A stretch of DNA of 64,000 bases, taken from Rhodococcus sovatensis. GTDB taxonomy: Bacteria; Actinomycetota; Actinomycetes; Mycobacteriales; Mycobacteriaceae. This document shows positions 38,725 through 47,170 of this stretch, in pieces. The notes below the pieces were generated by a model. It made no database searches, was not told the origin of the DNA, and worked only from the letters and a program-made list of their open reading frames with translations. The number at the start of each line of letters is the position of its first letter. Within the stretch, counting starts at the first letter, position 1. The stretch lies in NCBI RefSeq assembly GCF_037327425.1, contig NZ_CP147846.1:5332001-5396000 (forward strand), written 5' to 3'. The position numbers and the translations under genes are program-made.

Positions 38725-39855
38725 GTGATCACACCACTGATAGACGCGGTGTCGCCAACCTGCGGAGCCAAAGCTGCGACGCTCGCGATGCTTATGCGAC
38801 AGGGAATTCCGGTGCCGGACGGGTTCGTCGTCCATCATGATCACGAGCCGCTTCTCGATGCAGTCGTGGGGTACCTCGCCGCGCTCGGTAGTCCGGTCGT
38901 GGCAGTGCGGTCCTCTGCCTCGAATGAGGACGGCGCTGAAAGCTCGGCTGCAGGCCAGTACGACAGCTTCCTCGGTGTGCACGGCAATCATGCTGTAGTG
39001 GAGGCGATTCGAGCTTGTCGAGGATCGCTCGGATCGGCACGGGCGGCAAGCTATTGGAACCACTCATCTGCACCGGATGCTGAAATGGCAGTCCTGGTAC
39101 AACGTTTGATCGATGCAGAAGCGGCGGGAGTGATGTTCACGCCTGTGCACCCGAATGAGAGCATCAGGATCGAGGCCTCGTGGGGGCTTGGATCCAGCGT
39201 CGTGGACGGAGCTGTCACGCCTGACACATATGTGATCGCGCCGAATGGTGCTATCACGCGATCGATCGGTGGCAAAGCGACGCGAACCGACAGTCGCGGC
39301 GGGAAGCTTTCGACCACATCTGTTGCTTCGGAGGAACAGCTGATTCCGGCGCTCAGTGAGAGCGCCGCAGCCGAGCTCGGGGCACTTGGAATCGCGGTCG
39401 CGAATGTGCTCGGGTGCGCGCAGGACATCGAATGGGCAGTGGACGACGACGGAAAGATGTGGATTCTTCAAGCTCGACCGATCACTGCCGCGCTTCCGCC
39501 GCTTCGTGCCAGCGCATTCGGGGCAGAACGACCTGGCTTGGTGGGAACCCCAGGCAGTGCAGGAATCGCGACTGGCACGCCACGAATCTTGCATGGCCCC
39601 TCCGACTTTTCCCGAGTCCGGCCTGGCGATATTCTCGTGTGCTCGTTCACAGACCCAGCCTGGACGCCGTTGTTTCGCATCGCAGCGGGCGTGATCACCG
39701 AGACCGGGGGTGCCCTCTCCCACGCCGCGATCGTTGCCCGTGAGCACGGCATACCTGCGATCCTCGGCGTCGCGGACGCCACAAGTCGACTCCGTGACGC
39801 CGACTCCATCACCATCGACGGCTTCACCGGGCATATCGCCATCACGTCACGCTGA
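38725..39855 (+). CDS. Mini PEP-synthase-like enzyme (PEP/pyruvate-binding plus swivelling His domain)
   Basis: A 376-residue protein with an N-terminal ATP-grasp PEP/pyruvate-binding domain (GAKAATLAMLMRQGIPVPDGFVV, VRSSASNEDGAESS near residue 60, DIEWAVDDDGKMWILQARPI near 235) and a C-terminal phosphohistidine domain with the catalytic His in GGALSHAAIVAREHGIPAI near 335. It resembles rifampicin phosphotransferase and PEP synthase but has no third domain for drug or PEP. GAGGAA precedes GTG 38725. The substrate may be supplied by a partner (inference). Confidence 0.85.
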   Translation: MITPLIDAVSPTCGAKAATLAMLMRQGIPVPDGFVVHHDHEPLLDAVVGYLAALGSPVVAVRSSASNEDGAESSAAGQYDSFLGVHGNHAVVEAIRACRGSLGSARAASYWNHSSAPDAEMAVLVQRLIDAEAAGVMFTPVHPNESIRIEASWGLGSSVVDGAVTPDTYVIAPNGAITRSIGGKATRTDSRGGKLSTTSVASEEQLIPALSESAAAELGALGIAVANVLGCAQDIEWAVDDDGKMWILQARPITAALPPLRASAFGAERPGLVGTPGSAGIATGTPRILHGPSDFSRVRPGDILVCSFTDPAWTPLFRIAAGVITETGGALSHAAIVAREHGIPAILGVADATSRLRDADSITIDGFTGHIAITSR

Positions 39856-39879
39856 CGACATTCAACTCGAAAGGCACTC

Positions 39880-40488
39880 ATGGCAACGAGATATCTCTAC
39901 ATTGCCCGACATGGCGACGCAGATGCCTTCGGGGATCTGACCGACATCGGTCGAGAACAAGCGCGGCTCCTCGGAGAACGCCTCGCGCACGTGCCCCTTG
40001 CTACGGTCTGGCACTCCCCACTTGCTCGCGCCGCCGCTACTGCTCATGAACTCAGTGCTCGTCTTGCCCACGGAGTGCTGATCGCGGAGGCTACCGAACT
40101 CATCGATCACATCCCATATGTGCCTACCGCCGACGAGACGCCGCCGACCTGGGTGCCGTTTTTCGACGGGTATGACGCGGCGGAAGCGGCCGCCGGGTAT
40201 GCGACGTCCCAAAGCCTGATCTCACGATTCGGCTCGGGCGCCGACCAAGGTGACCAGGGAGACGTCCACGAACTCTTGATCACTCATGCGTACCCCATTG
40301 CGTGGCTTCTGCGGGACGCTCTCGACGCACCCCACGCGCGTTGGCTCGGCCTCGACAGCGCCAACGCTGCGCTCACTGTCATCGAACACCGGCCCGGCCT
40401 ACCGCCAGGATTGGTGATGTTCAACGATATGAGTCATCTTCCCTCCGAACTTCGTTGGACAGGATTCCCCTCGAACAACAGGCCCTGA
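39880..40488 (+). CDS. Histidine phosphatase (phosphoglycerate-mutase-like)
   Basis: A 202-residue branch-1 histidine phosphatase: RHG motif YIARHGDADAFG at residue 8, SPLARAAATA near 46 and the second His in LLITHAYPIAW near 132. It follows the PEP-synthase-like gene by 24 bp and is probably cotranscribed, hinting that the pair adds and removes a phosphate on the same compound. That link is inference. Confidence 0.87.
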   Translation: MATRYLYIARHGDADAFGDLTDIGREQARLLGERLAHVPLATVWHSPLARAAATAHELSARLAHGVLIAEATELIDHIPYVPTADETPPTWVPFFDGYDAAEAAAGYATSQSLISRFGSGADQGDQGDVHELLITHAYPIAWLLRDALDAPHARWLGLDSANAALTVIEHRPGLPPGLVMFNDMSHLPSELRWTGFPSNNRP

Positions 40489-40506
40489 AACAGGCGGGCG
40501 GGATAA

Positions 40507-41565
40507 TCACGCATCAAACAACACCAGCTTTCCGAACGCCCCACCGCTCTCCAACCGGCGGAAGGCTTCTGCAACCTCGGTCTCGGAAGTCGCAAGGGAC
40601 ACGGAATCGACCACGGGCCGAATACCGTGCTCGTCGACGAAAGTTGCCAGCTGCTCGTACATCTCGCGTGAACCCGTCTCGATTCCGTGGATCGTGACAT
40701 TGCGGGTCACGAAGTCGTAGGTGTTGATCGACGCCGACAGGCCGGCTATCAAACCGATGAAACTGATGCTGCCGCCGACTCGAACCGACTTCAGAGACAC
40801 GTTGAGATTCTCCCCACCGACGGTCTCGACCACATGGTCGACGCCGCGCCCGCCGGTCCAGTCCAGAACGCTCTGCGCAACGTCGTCGAGTCGATAGTCG
40901 ACCGTGTGCTCGGCCCCGAGCGCTCGTACCTGTGCCAGCTTCTTCTCGCTGCTCGAAGTCACAGCCACGCGGGCGCCGAGGGCTGTGGCCAATTGGATCG
41001 CGTGGAGTGCGACGCCTCCGGTGCCGTGCACAAGCACGGTCTGCCCAGCCTCGACCTGCCCTCGGACCACCACCGCGTGCCAGGCGGTGAGAGCTGCGAC
41101 GGGCAGTGTCGCCGCCTCTGCTGTGGTCAGTGTTCGCGGCGGTTCGGATGCCTCGTCCTCGTGGACGACAACGTATTCCGCAAGCACGCCGCGGTTGACC
41201 GGACCACCGACGGGCAAGACGTACTTCTCATCGTTGAGCTCACCGTTCTGCCAGTGCGGCAGGAACATCGGCGAAACCCGATCGCCGAGATCGAACCTTG
41301 TCACACCGTCCCCGCGCGCTACGACGACACCGACGCCGTCGGACAAGGGTACGACGGGACGTGACGGCCTCCATCCGTCCTCACCGTTGATGACGAGGAG
41401 ATCGCGATAGTTGAGTGACCATGCACGCATCCGAAGGAGAATCTCGTGCTCGCCAGGGAAGGGCACAGCCATAGCGGTCCGTCGAAGGGCGTCTGTTCCG
41501 CGACCGTCGGTGAGCCACGCGAACATCGATTCAGGTATTTCCGGAGAGAGATCGTGGTTCGTCAT
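40507..41565 (-). CDS. MDR-type NAD(P)-dependent alcohol dehydrogenase/quinone reductase-like
   Basis: A 352-residue medium-chain dehydrogenase. N-terminal GroES-like domain with SLNYRDLLVINGE and SDGVGVVVARGDGV; cofactor domain with VHGTGGVALHAIQLA near residue 180. Structural zinc cysteines and the catalytic zinc ligands are absent, so it is probably a zinc-free reductase of the quinone-oxidoreductase type. Divergent from a GlxA-type AraC regulator, its likely activator. Confidence 0.88.
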   Translation of the reverse strand: MTNHDLSPEIPESMFAWLTDGRGTDALRRTAMAVPFPGEHEILLRMRAWSLNYRDLLVINGEDGWRPSRPVVPLSDGVGVVVARGDGVTRFDLGDRVSPMFLPHWQNGELNDEKYVLPVGGPVNRGVLAEYVVVHEDEASEPPRTLTTAEAATLPVAALTAWHAVVVRGQVEAGQTVLVHGTGGVALHAIQLATALGARVAVTSSSEKKLAQVRALGAEHTVDYRLDDVAQSVLDWTGGRGVDHVVETVGGENLNVSLKSVRVGGSISFIGLIAGLSASINTYDFVTRNVTIHGIETGSREMYEQLATFVDEHGIRPVVDSVSLATSETEVAEAFRRLESGGAFGKLVLFDA

Positions 41566-41655
41566 GGGACCAGGATGCTCGAACCGACCACCCGACACGA
41601 TTGGCAAATATGACACCTATAGACAAGATCCCGCCACCGGGACACTATTGAGCGC

Positions 41656-42630
41656 GTGCTGCAGACCGTCGCCGTGATCCTGCTGGAACCTGTCGCTGTG
41701 TTCGAGCTCGGTGTACTCACCGAAATCTTCGGTGTGGATCGCACGGACGACGGGGTGCCTGCCTTCGACTTTCGAGTCTGCACGGAAGACCCGGAGACTC
41801 CCTTGGCCTCGGGCACGGGAACTGCCGTCGTCGCGTCGTTGCCCCTCTCCGCGGCAGACGATGCCGACCTGGTGGCGCTACCCTCCGCGCCGCTCGATCG
41901 GCCTCCCTCGGATGCGGTTCTTCGGGCCGTGCGTAGCGCACACGAACGAGGGGCGCGACTGCTGTCGGTATGCACTGGAGTGTTCACCCTGGCTCACTCC
42001 GGTGTTCTCGACGGACGGCGTGTCGCCACCCACTGGCGTCATGCGGCTCACCTCGCCGACAGCCACCCGAGCGTTGTCGTCGACGCCGACCTGCTCTATC
42101 ACCAGGATGGTCCGATCGTTTCCAGCGCGGGTACTGCCGCTGGAATCGACGCCTGCCTCCATCTGATACGGACGGCCCACGGGCCGGCCGTCGCGAACAG
42201 AATTGCACGTCGCATGGTGGTGCCCGCTCATCGTCGTGGCGATCAGCGCCAATTCGTCGACACCCCAGTGGGTCTCGGACCGGATCACAACCTTCAAGAG
42301 GTCATCGACTGGATCGACGATCACCTGACCGATCCGCTGAGCATCACGGATCTGGCGCGCGTTGCAGGTGTCTCAACGCGAACCCTGATGCGACGCTTCT
42401 CGACCGAAGTCGGTGTCACACCGCATGGTTGGCTGACTCAACGACGCGTTGCACGAGCTCAGGAACTGCTGGAACTGAATTCGTGGTCGATCGAGGAAGT
42501 TGCTGCGAGGAGCGGATTCGGTTCGGCTCCGCTCCTGCGCCATCACTTCCGTCGTCTCATGGGCGTCACGCCGACCGAGTTTCGGCGTCAGTTCGCTGCC
42601 GAACCTTGGTCAGCGAAAGTCCTCGGTTAG
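41656..42630 (+). CDS. GlxA-family AraC-type regulator
   Basis: A 324-residue regulator: DJ-1/PfpI-like domain (VAVILLEPVAVFELGVL, VCTGVFTLAHSGVLDGRRVATHW) and a C-terminal AraC HTH pair (LARVAGVSTRTLMRRF, FGSAPLLRHHFRRLMGVTPTEFRRQF). It starts with GTG, 90 bp from the divergent alcohol dehydrogenase. Paralogous to the protein at 12422-13408. Its end overlaps the end of the convergent methyltransferase gene by 21 bp. Confidence 0.9.
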   Translation: MLQTVAVILLEPVAVFELGVLTEIFGVDRTDDGVPAFDFRVCTEDPETPLASGTGTAVVASLPLSAADDADLVALPSAPLDRPPSDAVLRAVRSAHERGARLLSVCTGVFTLAHSGVLDGRRVATHWRHAAHLADSHPSVVVDADLLYHQDGPIVSSAGTAAGIDACLHLIRTAHGPAVANRIARRMVVPAHRRGDQRQFVDTPVGLGPDHNLQEVIDWIDDHLTDPLSITDLARVAGVSTRTLMRRFSTEVGVTPHGWLTQRRVARAQELLELNSWSIEEVAARSGFGSAPLLRHHFRRLMGVTPTEFRRQFAAEPWSAKVLG

Positions 42631-43230
42631 CGACTTGGCCGTCGGCTTGTTCCATACAAGGGCGTAGCGCCACATCGCCAACCGCGTCCAGATCACGCCG
42701 GGGAGAACCGCAGATGCAGCGCGGCGCACCTCGGTGTAGCTGTGCGGGGGCGGCCACACGACGGGTGCCGTGTGGACCCATTCTCCGAACCGGCGCTTGT
42801 GTCGCCGATGTTCGACAACGCCGACGACGTCGCGGATGAAATCGGTTGGGCGAGTACTTCGTGCCAGGCCGACGGCGGCCAGCACTCCCCCCGGGGCCGT
42901 CAGGTTCGCAAGCCTACTCAGGGCCTGGGCGAGGTTAGGGAAGTGGTGAAGCGTTGCCACGGACACGACGGCATCGAACGATTCCGGCTCGAACGGGTAC
43001 GTGAGAACGTCCCCGAGTACCCACTCGACTCCGGAGTCTTCTTGCCGAGCTGAGTCGAGCACCTCGGCATCGGCGTCGATGGCCGTCACGACGGGGATGT
43101 TCTGGTGCAGTTCTGCAGCCAGCAGTCCGTTTCCCGTTCCGACATCGAGAGCAGTCCGTGCGGCGGCGGGGACTGCATCGAGGATCAGACGGTGGTAGTG
43201 GATGTTGTGGTTCCAACGGGTACTGGTCAC
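42610..43230 (-). CDS. Class I SAM-dependent methyltransferase
   Basis: A 206-residue methyltransferase: ALDVGTGNGLLAAEL near residue 27, VTAIDADAEVLD near 48, VSVATLHHFPNLAQALSRL near 88. The N-terminal WNHNIHYHRLI segment is seen in small-molecule methyltransferases. Substrate unknown. Tail-to-tail overlap with the GlxA-type gene. Confidence 0.88.
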   Translation of the reverse strand: MTSTRWNHNIHYHRLILDAVPAAARTALDVGTGNGLLAAELHQNIPVVTAIDADAEVLDSARQEDSGVEWVLGDVLTYPFEPESFDAVVSVATLHHFPNLAQALSRLANLTAPGGVLAAVGLARSTRPTDFIRDVVGVVEHRRHKRRFGEWVHTAPVVWPPPHSYTEVRRAASAVLPGVIWTRLAMWRYALVWNKPTAKSLTEDFR

Positions 43231-43287
43231 GCGTCCACTGTGGCGGTGACCGGCCCGAAAATCAATACCGATCGGTACCGTATTGGC

Positions 43288-46200
43288 TCATGAGGTGATG
43301 TTGATCGGTCCTGGCGTCCATAGTCCGGATCGAGTTTCGGTGCTGAGCTGCAGTTCTGCTGGTCGTGCCGATTTGTCGATCGCCACGAACTGCTCGATCG
43401 ATCCCCAGTCCTGGTCCCAGTCGTCGGCCAGATACGACGGTATCGTCCGCGCGCCCAGCAGCAATTGCGTCCAGCCGAGCGGCCCGCCGCCGTAGTGGTC
43501 CTGCCACAACCCGGTGACCACCGCGAGCGGTCGATCGGGGGAGATTCGGTACTCGGGGACTTCCGCAGCACCGTTGGCGTGCAGCATTTGATGCTGGCAC
43601 GGGAAGTTGAGACCGACTGCCCAATCCAGCAGGATTGTGGATTCGCGGCCGACGACGTCCTGAAGTGTGCGCGTGACAGGGACCCGCGGTGGAGTGAACG
43701 CGACCCACTGTTCGCCGCGAATGTCGTAGTCGGCGGCCACGATACGGACCGCGTCCGCCTCAACAGGCAAATCTGCCAGTGGTACTCGAAGATTGCGCCA
43801 CGACGGAGTAGGGCCGATGTCGATGGGAACGGCGGACCCGAGGAGGGAGACACTGCCGTCGGAAGACGTCGTGCCGTACTCGACTTCGAGCTTTTGCCCG
43901 TACGTCTCGATTCCGTCAGCATCGACAGACCGAATGCGTCCGGCCGCTGCGATCGAGACGATGTCACCGCGAGAACCGTCGGAATCGGGATCGGGGAGGC
44001 GATACCAGTCGGACGTTGCCGTGGCCGCATCCTGAGCGCCGACGCTTCCCATGACCGGCGTGGACGCCGGGTTCAATCCGAACGGAAGGGCGACAGTGCT
44101 GCCATTGATGCCTTCTCCGCCGGTGCCGCCACCGGTTCCGGCCGTGCCACCCGGAGTGCTCTGGTCCGCGTTGGTGCGGTCGACGCTGTTCGCCGTTCCC
44201 GACGCGACATCCTCTTCATCGGGTGTCAGATCGTCGGCGACTCCGTTGGGTGTGAACCCAGACCCACCGGGAGTCGAGAGTGCATCGGCGGGGTTTGCCG
44301 ACATCGGTTGCAACATGGACTCGTTGGCGTCCGTCTCCAGCAGAACATCCTGTGCGAGGCCACACGGCGAACCGGCAAGGGCGTCGATGTTGGAACGGGC
44401 GACCGAGTACGCCGGATACTGCGACACCGCTCCCTTGGCCAGCGACAGTATCTCGAAGACGACCATCGCCGCGGCCGCCACTGTCAGAACCGGTACGTGC
44501 CAGATGCGAGACGGCGTGTCCGTGCGTTTCGAGGCAACCGGATGAATGTGGTGCCACGCGGCAACCGCGAGCAACAGCCCTGCGACAGCGAGTAGTGCGA
44601 CGGCAAATCCATGTCCTGCAATGGATGGTGCCTTGTCTCGCCACGGAACGCCGAAAGCCGATACGTACCACCATCCGTTTCTTCCGACGAAGGAAACGGA
44701 TACGGCGGCTACCACCGCCGCGGCGAACAATGCACGGTTTCGACGTGATCGAAGGACCATCGGTCCGACTGCTATTGCCGCAGCAACAGCCAGAGATGCA
44801 GCGAGGCCCGCGTAGATTCCGAAGTGGTGCGTCCATTTCGTCGGGACGAACATCATCAACACCATCGCACCGACGGTGATCCCGACGATCCGGGCAACCG
44901 GTCCCCGCGCGGTACCCGGGATCTGGCCGCCGCGCCGAAGAATCGTCAACGCGACAGTTGCCAGGCACAGGATCATGGTGAAGACAGCAAATCGGCGCCC
45001 GAGCGAGCCGTCGACCGCGTCCTGGAATAGCCACTGGTACCGCAGATACTCGTTGAACCACGGCTCGCTGGGCGAAATGACGTGAACCCGTTGCATTTCA
45101 CGGACAGCCGCCAATGTCTGATCGGCGAACGCGGCGACCAGGATGACCAGGCCGGCGGAGAGCATCGGTAGCAGGAGTGCGGGGTATCCGGTGATACGAG
45201 CTCGATCGGCGAGTATTCGGGCTATCGGCCGCGCTCCGGCGATCAGAGCAGCGAAGCAGATGATGCCGGATGGGCCCGCCGTCACGGTGACCGCGCCGAT
45301 GACGATAGCGGCGGCCGCGGGAAGCAGACGTCGGGTCGCGATGGCCCGTTCGACCGAACACCAGGTCAATAGAACCCCGGCAGCAACGATCGGTTCCGGT
45401 CGCAGGCCGTTGTTGAAGGGGAGCCAGAACGCGAGGAACACGAACGCGGCGGTCCACAGCGGCAACGACGAGCGCCGAACTGCTGCGCCCAGACGAGGAG
45501 CGACCTCTCGGCTGATCAGCCACCACGTAAGGATGCCGGCCGCGAGCGCTGGAAGCCGCATCCAGACGCTCGCCGTCGACACATGAGTCATCAGGGCCAG
45601 GACGTCGTAGAACGGTGTGCCGAAGGGAGATTCCGGCACTCCGAACCATCGGAAGTAGTTGGACATGTAGCCGGCTTCACCGGCGGCTCGTGCCATGCCG
45701 AGCTGGTAGCCGTCGTCGGACGTGTTGGCGCCGATGACATGCCAGAGTGCGAGAACGCCGACTACGACAGCATCTTTCACGGTGAAACTCCACCACGACG
45801 ATGGAAGGAATCTGCGCGCGCGACGACCGTCGGCGGAGTCGAGGCGGTGCAGTGCAAGCAGGGCGATCGCCGTCGCGACAACGGCGGCGATCATCGCCAC
45901 TAGCTTGACGGCCGTCGGTGACGTAGTGAAACGGGTATCCAGGGTCGCGTCGACGCGCAGGCCCTCCGGTGTAGCGGCGCCGGATAGATCTGAGAACACC
46001 CCGACCATCTGGGGGCGCAGATCCTGCTCGAGCACCTGCTCGGTGTCGCTACCCGCAGTACCGGTCACTGCGACGGTCGTCTGTCTGGGCGTGGAGGATA
46101 CCGTGACTGCGCACCCGGCGTCGGGGTCGATCTGAGTGGACAACAGAACAGTATTGCGTGCGACAACTTCGAACCGATCGGCCTGCACGCGTGCGGACAA

Positions 46201-46524
46201 CGCCCATCGATCCGGTTCTGCTGCACCGATCGGAGCGGTCGACACCACGACGCCGCCACCCGTGGTTGCCAACTCCCCGATGGCGGAACAGGGAATCGTC
46301 ATATCGAAGGCCGTCGGTGTGTAGGAGACCAGCGGCGCTGTGACCGCTTGGACCGAGTTGCCTTCCGGCCACGACATGCGGGCCTCGGTCTGGTGTACCG
46401 GCAACAAGGGAATCGAGATGGCTGCGAGGATCCCGATGACTGCGGCTGCGACGGCGACGATGCGGGCTCGGCGGAAGTCCGATTTTCGTCGAGTCGTCGT
46501 GAATTCAGAACTGGTGTCCCCCAT
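43288..46524 (-). CDS. Emb-family arabinosyltransferase
   Basis: A 1078-residue GT-C arabinosyltransferase of the EmbA/B/C family that builds arabinan of arabinogalactan or lipoarabinomannan from decaprenyl-phospho-arabinose. The catalytic Asp pair is in the early loop (ANTSDDGYQLGMARAAGEAGY, near residue 275), followed by about 12 more membrane helices and a roughly 350-residue periplasmic C-terminal part with the carbohydrate-binding-like end (LLGARTIPSYLADDWDQDWGS). ATG 46524 (MGDTSSEF) is preferred to 46542. No second emb gene is adjacent, and a methyltransferase follows. A Gly/Thr-rich insertion (TAGTGGGTGGEG) interrupts the C-terminal domain. Confidence 0.93.
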   Translation of the reverse strand: MGDTSSEFTTTRRKSDFRRARIVAVAAAVIGILAAISIPLLPVHQTEARMSWPEGNSVQAVTAPLVSYTPTAFDMTIPCSAIGELATTGGGVVVSTAPIGAAEPDRWALSARVQADRFEVVARNTVLLSTQIDPDAGCAVTVSSTPRQTTVAVTGTAGSDTEQVLEQDLRPQMVGVFSDLSGAATPEGLRVDATLDTRFTTSPTAVKLVAMIAAVVATAIALLALHRLDSADGRRARRFLPSSWWSFTVKDAVVVGVLALWHVIGANTSDDGYQLGMARAAGEAGYMSNYFRWFGVPESPFGTPFYDVLALMTHVSTASVWMRLPALAAGILTWWLISREVAPRLGAAVRRSSLPLWTAAFVFLAFWLPFNNGLRPEPIVAAGVLLTWCSVERAIATRRLLPAAAAIVIGAVTVTAGPSGIICFAALIAGARPIARILADRARITGYPALLLPMLSAGLVILVAAFADQTLAAVREMQRVHVISPSEPWFNEYLRYQWLFQDAVDGSLGRRFAVFTMILCLATVALTILRRGGQIPGTARGPVARIVGITVGAMVLMMFVPTKWTHHFGIYAGLAASLAVAAAIAVGPMVLRSRRNRALFAAAVVAAVSVSFVGRNGWWYVSAFGVPWRDKAPSIAGHGFAVALLAVAGLLLAVAAWHHIHPVASKRTDTPSRIWHVPVLTVAAAAMVVFEILSLAKGAVSQYPAYSVARSNIDALAGSPCGLAQDVLLETDANESMLQPMSANPADALSTPGGSGFTPNGVADDLTPDEEDVASGTANSVDRTNADQSTPGGTAGTGGGTGGEGINGSTVALPFGLNPASTPVMGSVGAQDAATATSDWYRLPDPDSDGSRGDIVSIAAAGRIRSVDADGIETYGQKLEVEYGTTSSDGSVSLLGSAVPIDIGPTPSWRNLRVPLADLPVEADAVRIVAADYDIRGEQWVAFTPPRVPVTRTLQDVVGRESTILLDWAVGLNFPCQHQMLHANGAAEVPEYRISPDRPLAVVTGLWQDHYGGGPLGWTQLLLGARTIPSYLADDWDQDWGSIEQFVAIDKSARPAELQLSTETRSGLWTPGPINITS

Positions 46525-46545
46525 GGCGGCCGACCCTATCAAAGG

Positions 46546-46577
46546 CTAACGAACTGACGAGCTAGCGAACTGACGAG
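46546..46577. repeat. 16-bp tandem repeat upstream of emb
   Basis: CTAACGAACTGACGAG is immediately followed by CTAGCGAACTGACGAG (one mismatch), 22 bp upstream of the emb start. Confidence 0.7.
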
Positions 46578-46580
46578 GTG

Positions 46581-46595
46581 GGCGGCGGAGCCGCC
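46581..46595. terminator. Hairpin between marR and emb
   Basis: GGCGGC-GGA-GCCGCC, a perfect 6-bp stem with GAGG/CCTC extending it partly. It lies about 30 bp beyond the marR stop and probably separates marR from emb. Confidence 0.6.
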
Positions 46596-46626
46596 TCTGT
46601 TCCGGCCGGTGAGGGTGACGCTGTCG

Positions 46627-47088
46627 TCAGGTCACTCCAGGGCGTTCGATCAAGCGACGTAGAAGCCTGTTGAGCTGCTGTCGCTCTTCGGTCGATAGCG
46701 GAGCGACAAGTTCGTCTTGGGCGGCATCGACCATGGAGTCCAAGTCTCCGAGCCTCTCCTCGCCCGCGTGGGTGATGTCGACGATGTTGCGTCGACGATC
46801 GCCTGGGTCGGGAGTTCGTTGCACGTATCCGCTGGCTTGCAACGCGGTCAGAGCCGCAACGGCGTCTCCGCGATCGATACCGAGGCGATCACACATCTCC
46901 GCCTGGCCTACTGCTCCGAACTCACTGAGGCCCGCCAGGATCGCGTAGTGCATTCGGCCACCCGGGCCGTCGAAGTGTTGCGAGACGATGCGATTGGCAC
47001 GGGCAGACGCGTGATTGAGCAGCAGCGAGGTCTGCCGTAGGAGGCGAGCCGGAAGGTCGACGCTCGGTGGCAACAGTGGGTCGGTCAC
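46627..47088 (-). CDS. MarR-family repressor of efflux locus
   Basis: A 153-residue MarR protein (AEMCDRLGIDRGDAVAALTALQASGYV, wing PDPGDRRRNIVDITHAGEE). It is divergent from an MFS exporter gene, and two identical-core palindromes lie between the starts, so it is the probable repressor of the exporter and of itself. Confidence 0.9.
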   Translation of the reverse strand: MTDPLLPPSVDLPARLLRQTSLLLNHASARANRIVSQHFDGPGGRMHYAILAGLSEFGAVGQAEMCDRLGIDRGDAVAALTALQASGYVQRTPDPGDRRRNIVDITHAGEERLGDLDSMVDAAQDELVAPLSTEERQQLNRLLRRLIERPGVT

Positions 47089-47107
47089 CGGGCAATACTA
47101 ACCAAGC

Positions 47108-47123
47108 CGTTGGCATTCCAACG
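47108..47123. promoter_or_regulatory. MarR operator 1 of efflux locus
   Basis: CGTTGG-CATT-CCAACG, perfect 6-bp arms, 20 bp from the marR start. Confidence 0.78.
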
Positions 47124-47135
47124 ACTATCGGCTAC

Positions 47136-47151
47136 CGTTGGGAGTCCAACG
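47136..47151. promoter_or_regulatory. MarR operator 2 of efflux locus
   Basis: CGTTGG-GAGT-CCAACG, same arms and spacing as operator 1, centres 28 bp apart, 20 bp from the MFS start. Confidence 0.78.
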
Positions 47152-47170
47152 ACTTTCGAGGGGGAGCTGG

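Noticed and set aside
39064..39834. 256-codon frame antisense to the PEP-synthase-like gene
   Set aside because: Shadow frame; the opposite strand has intact catalytic motifs.
38725..39855. Rifampicin phosphotransferase
   Set aside because: Two of three domains match in type, but the rifampicin-binding domain is absent and the protein is less than half the usual length.
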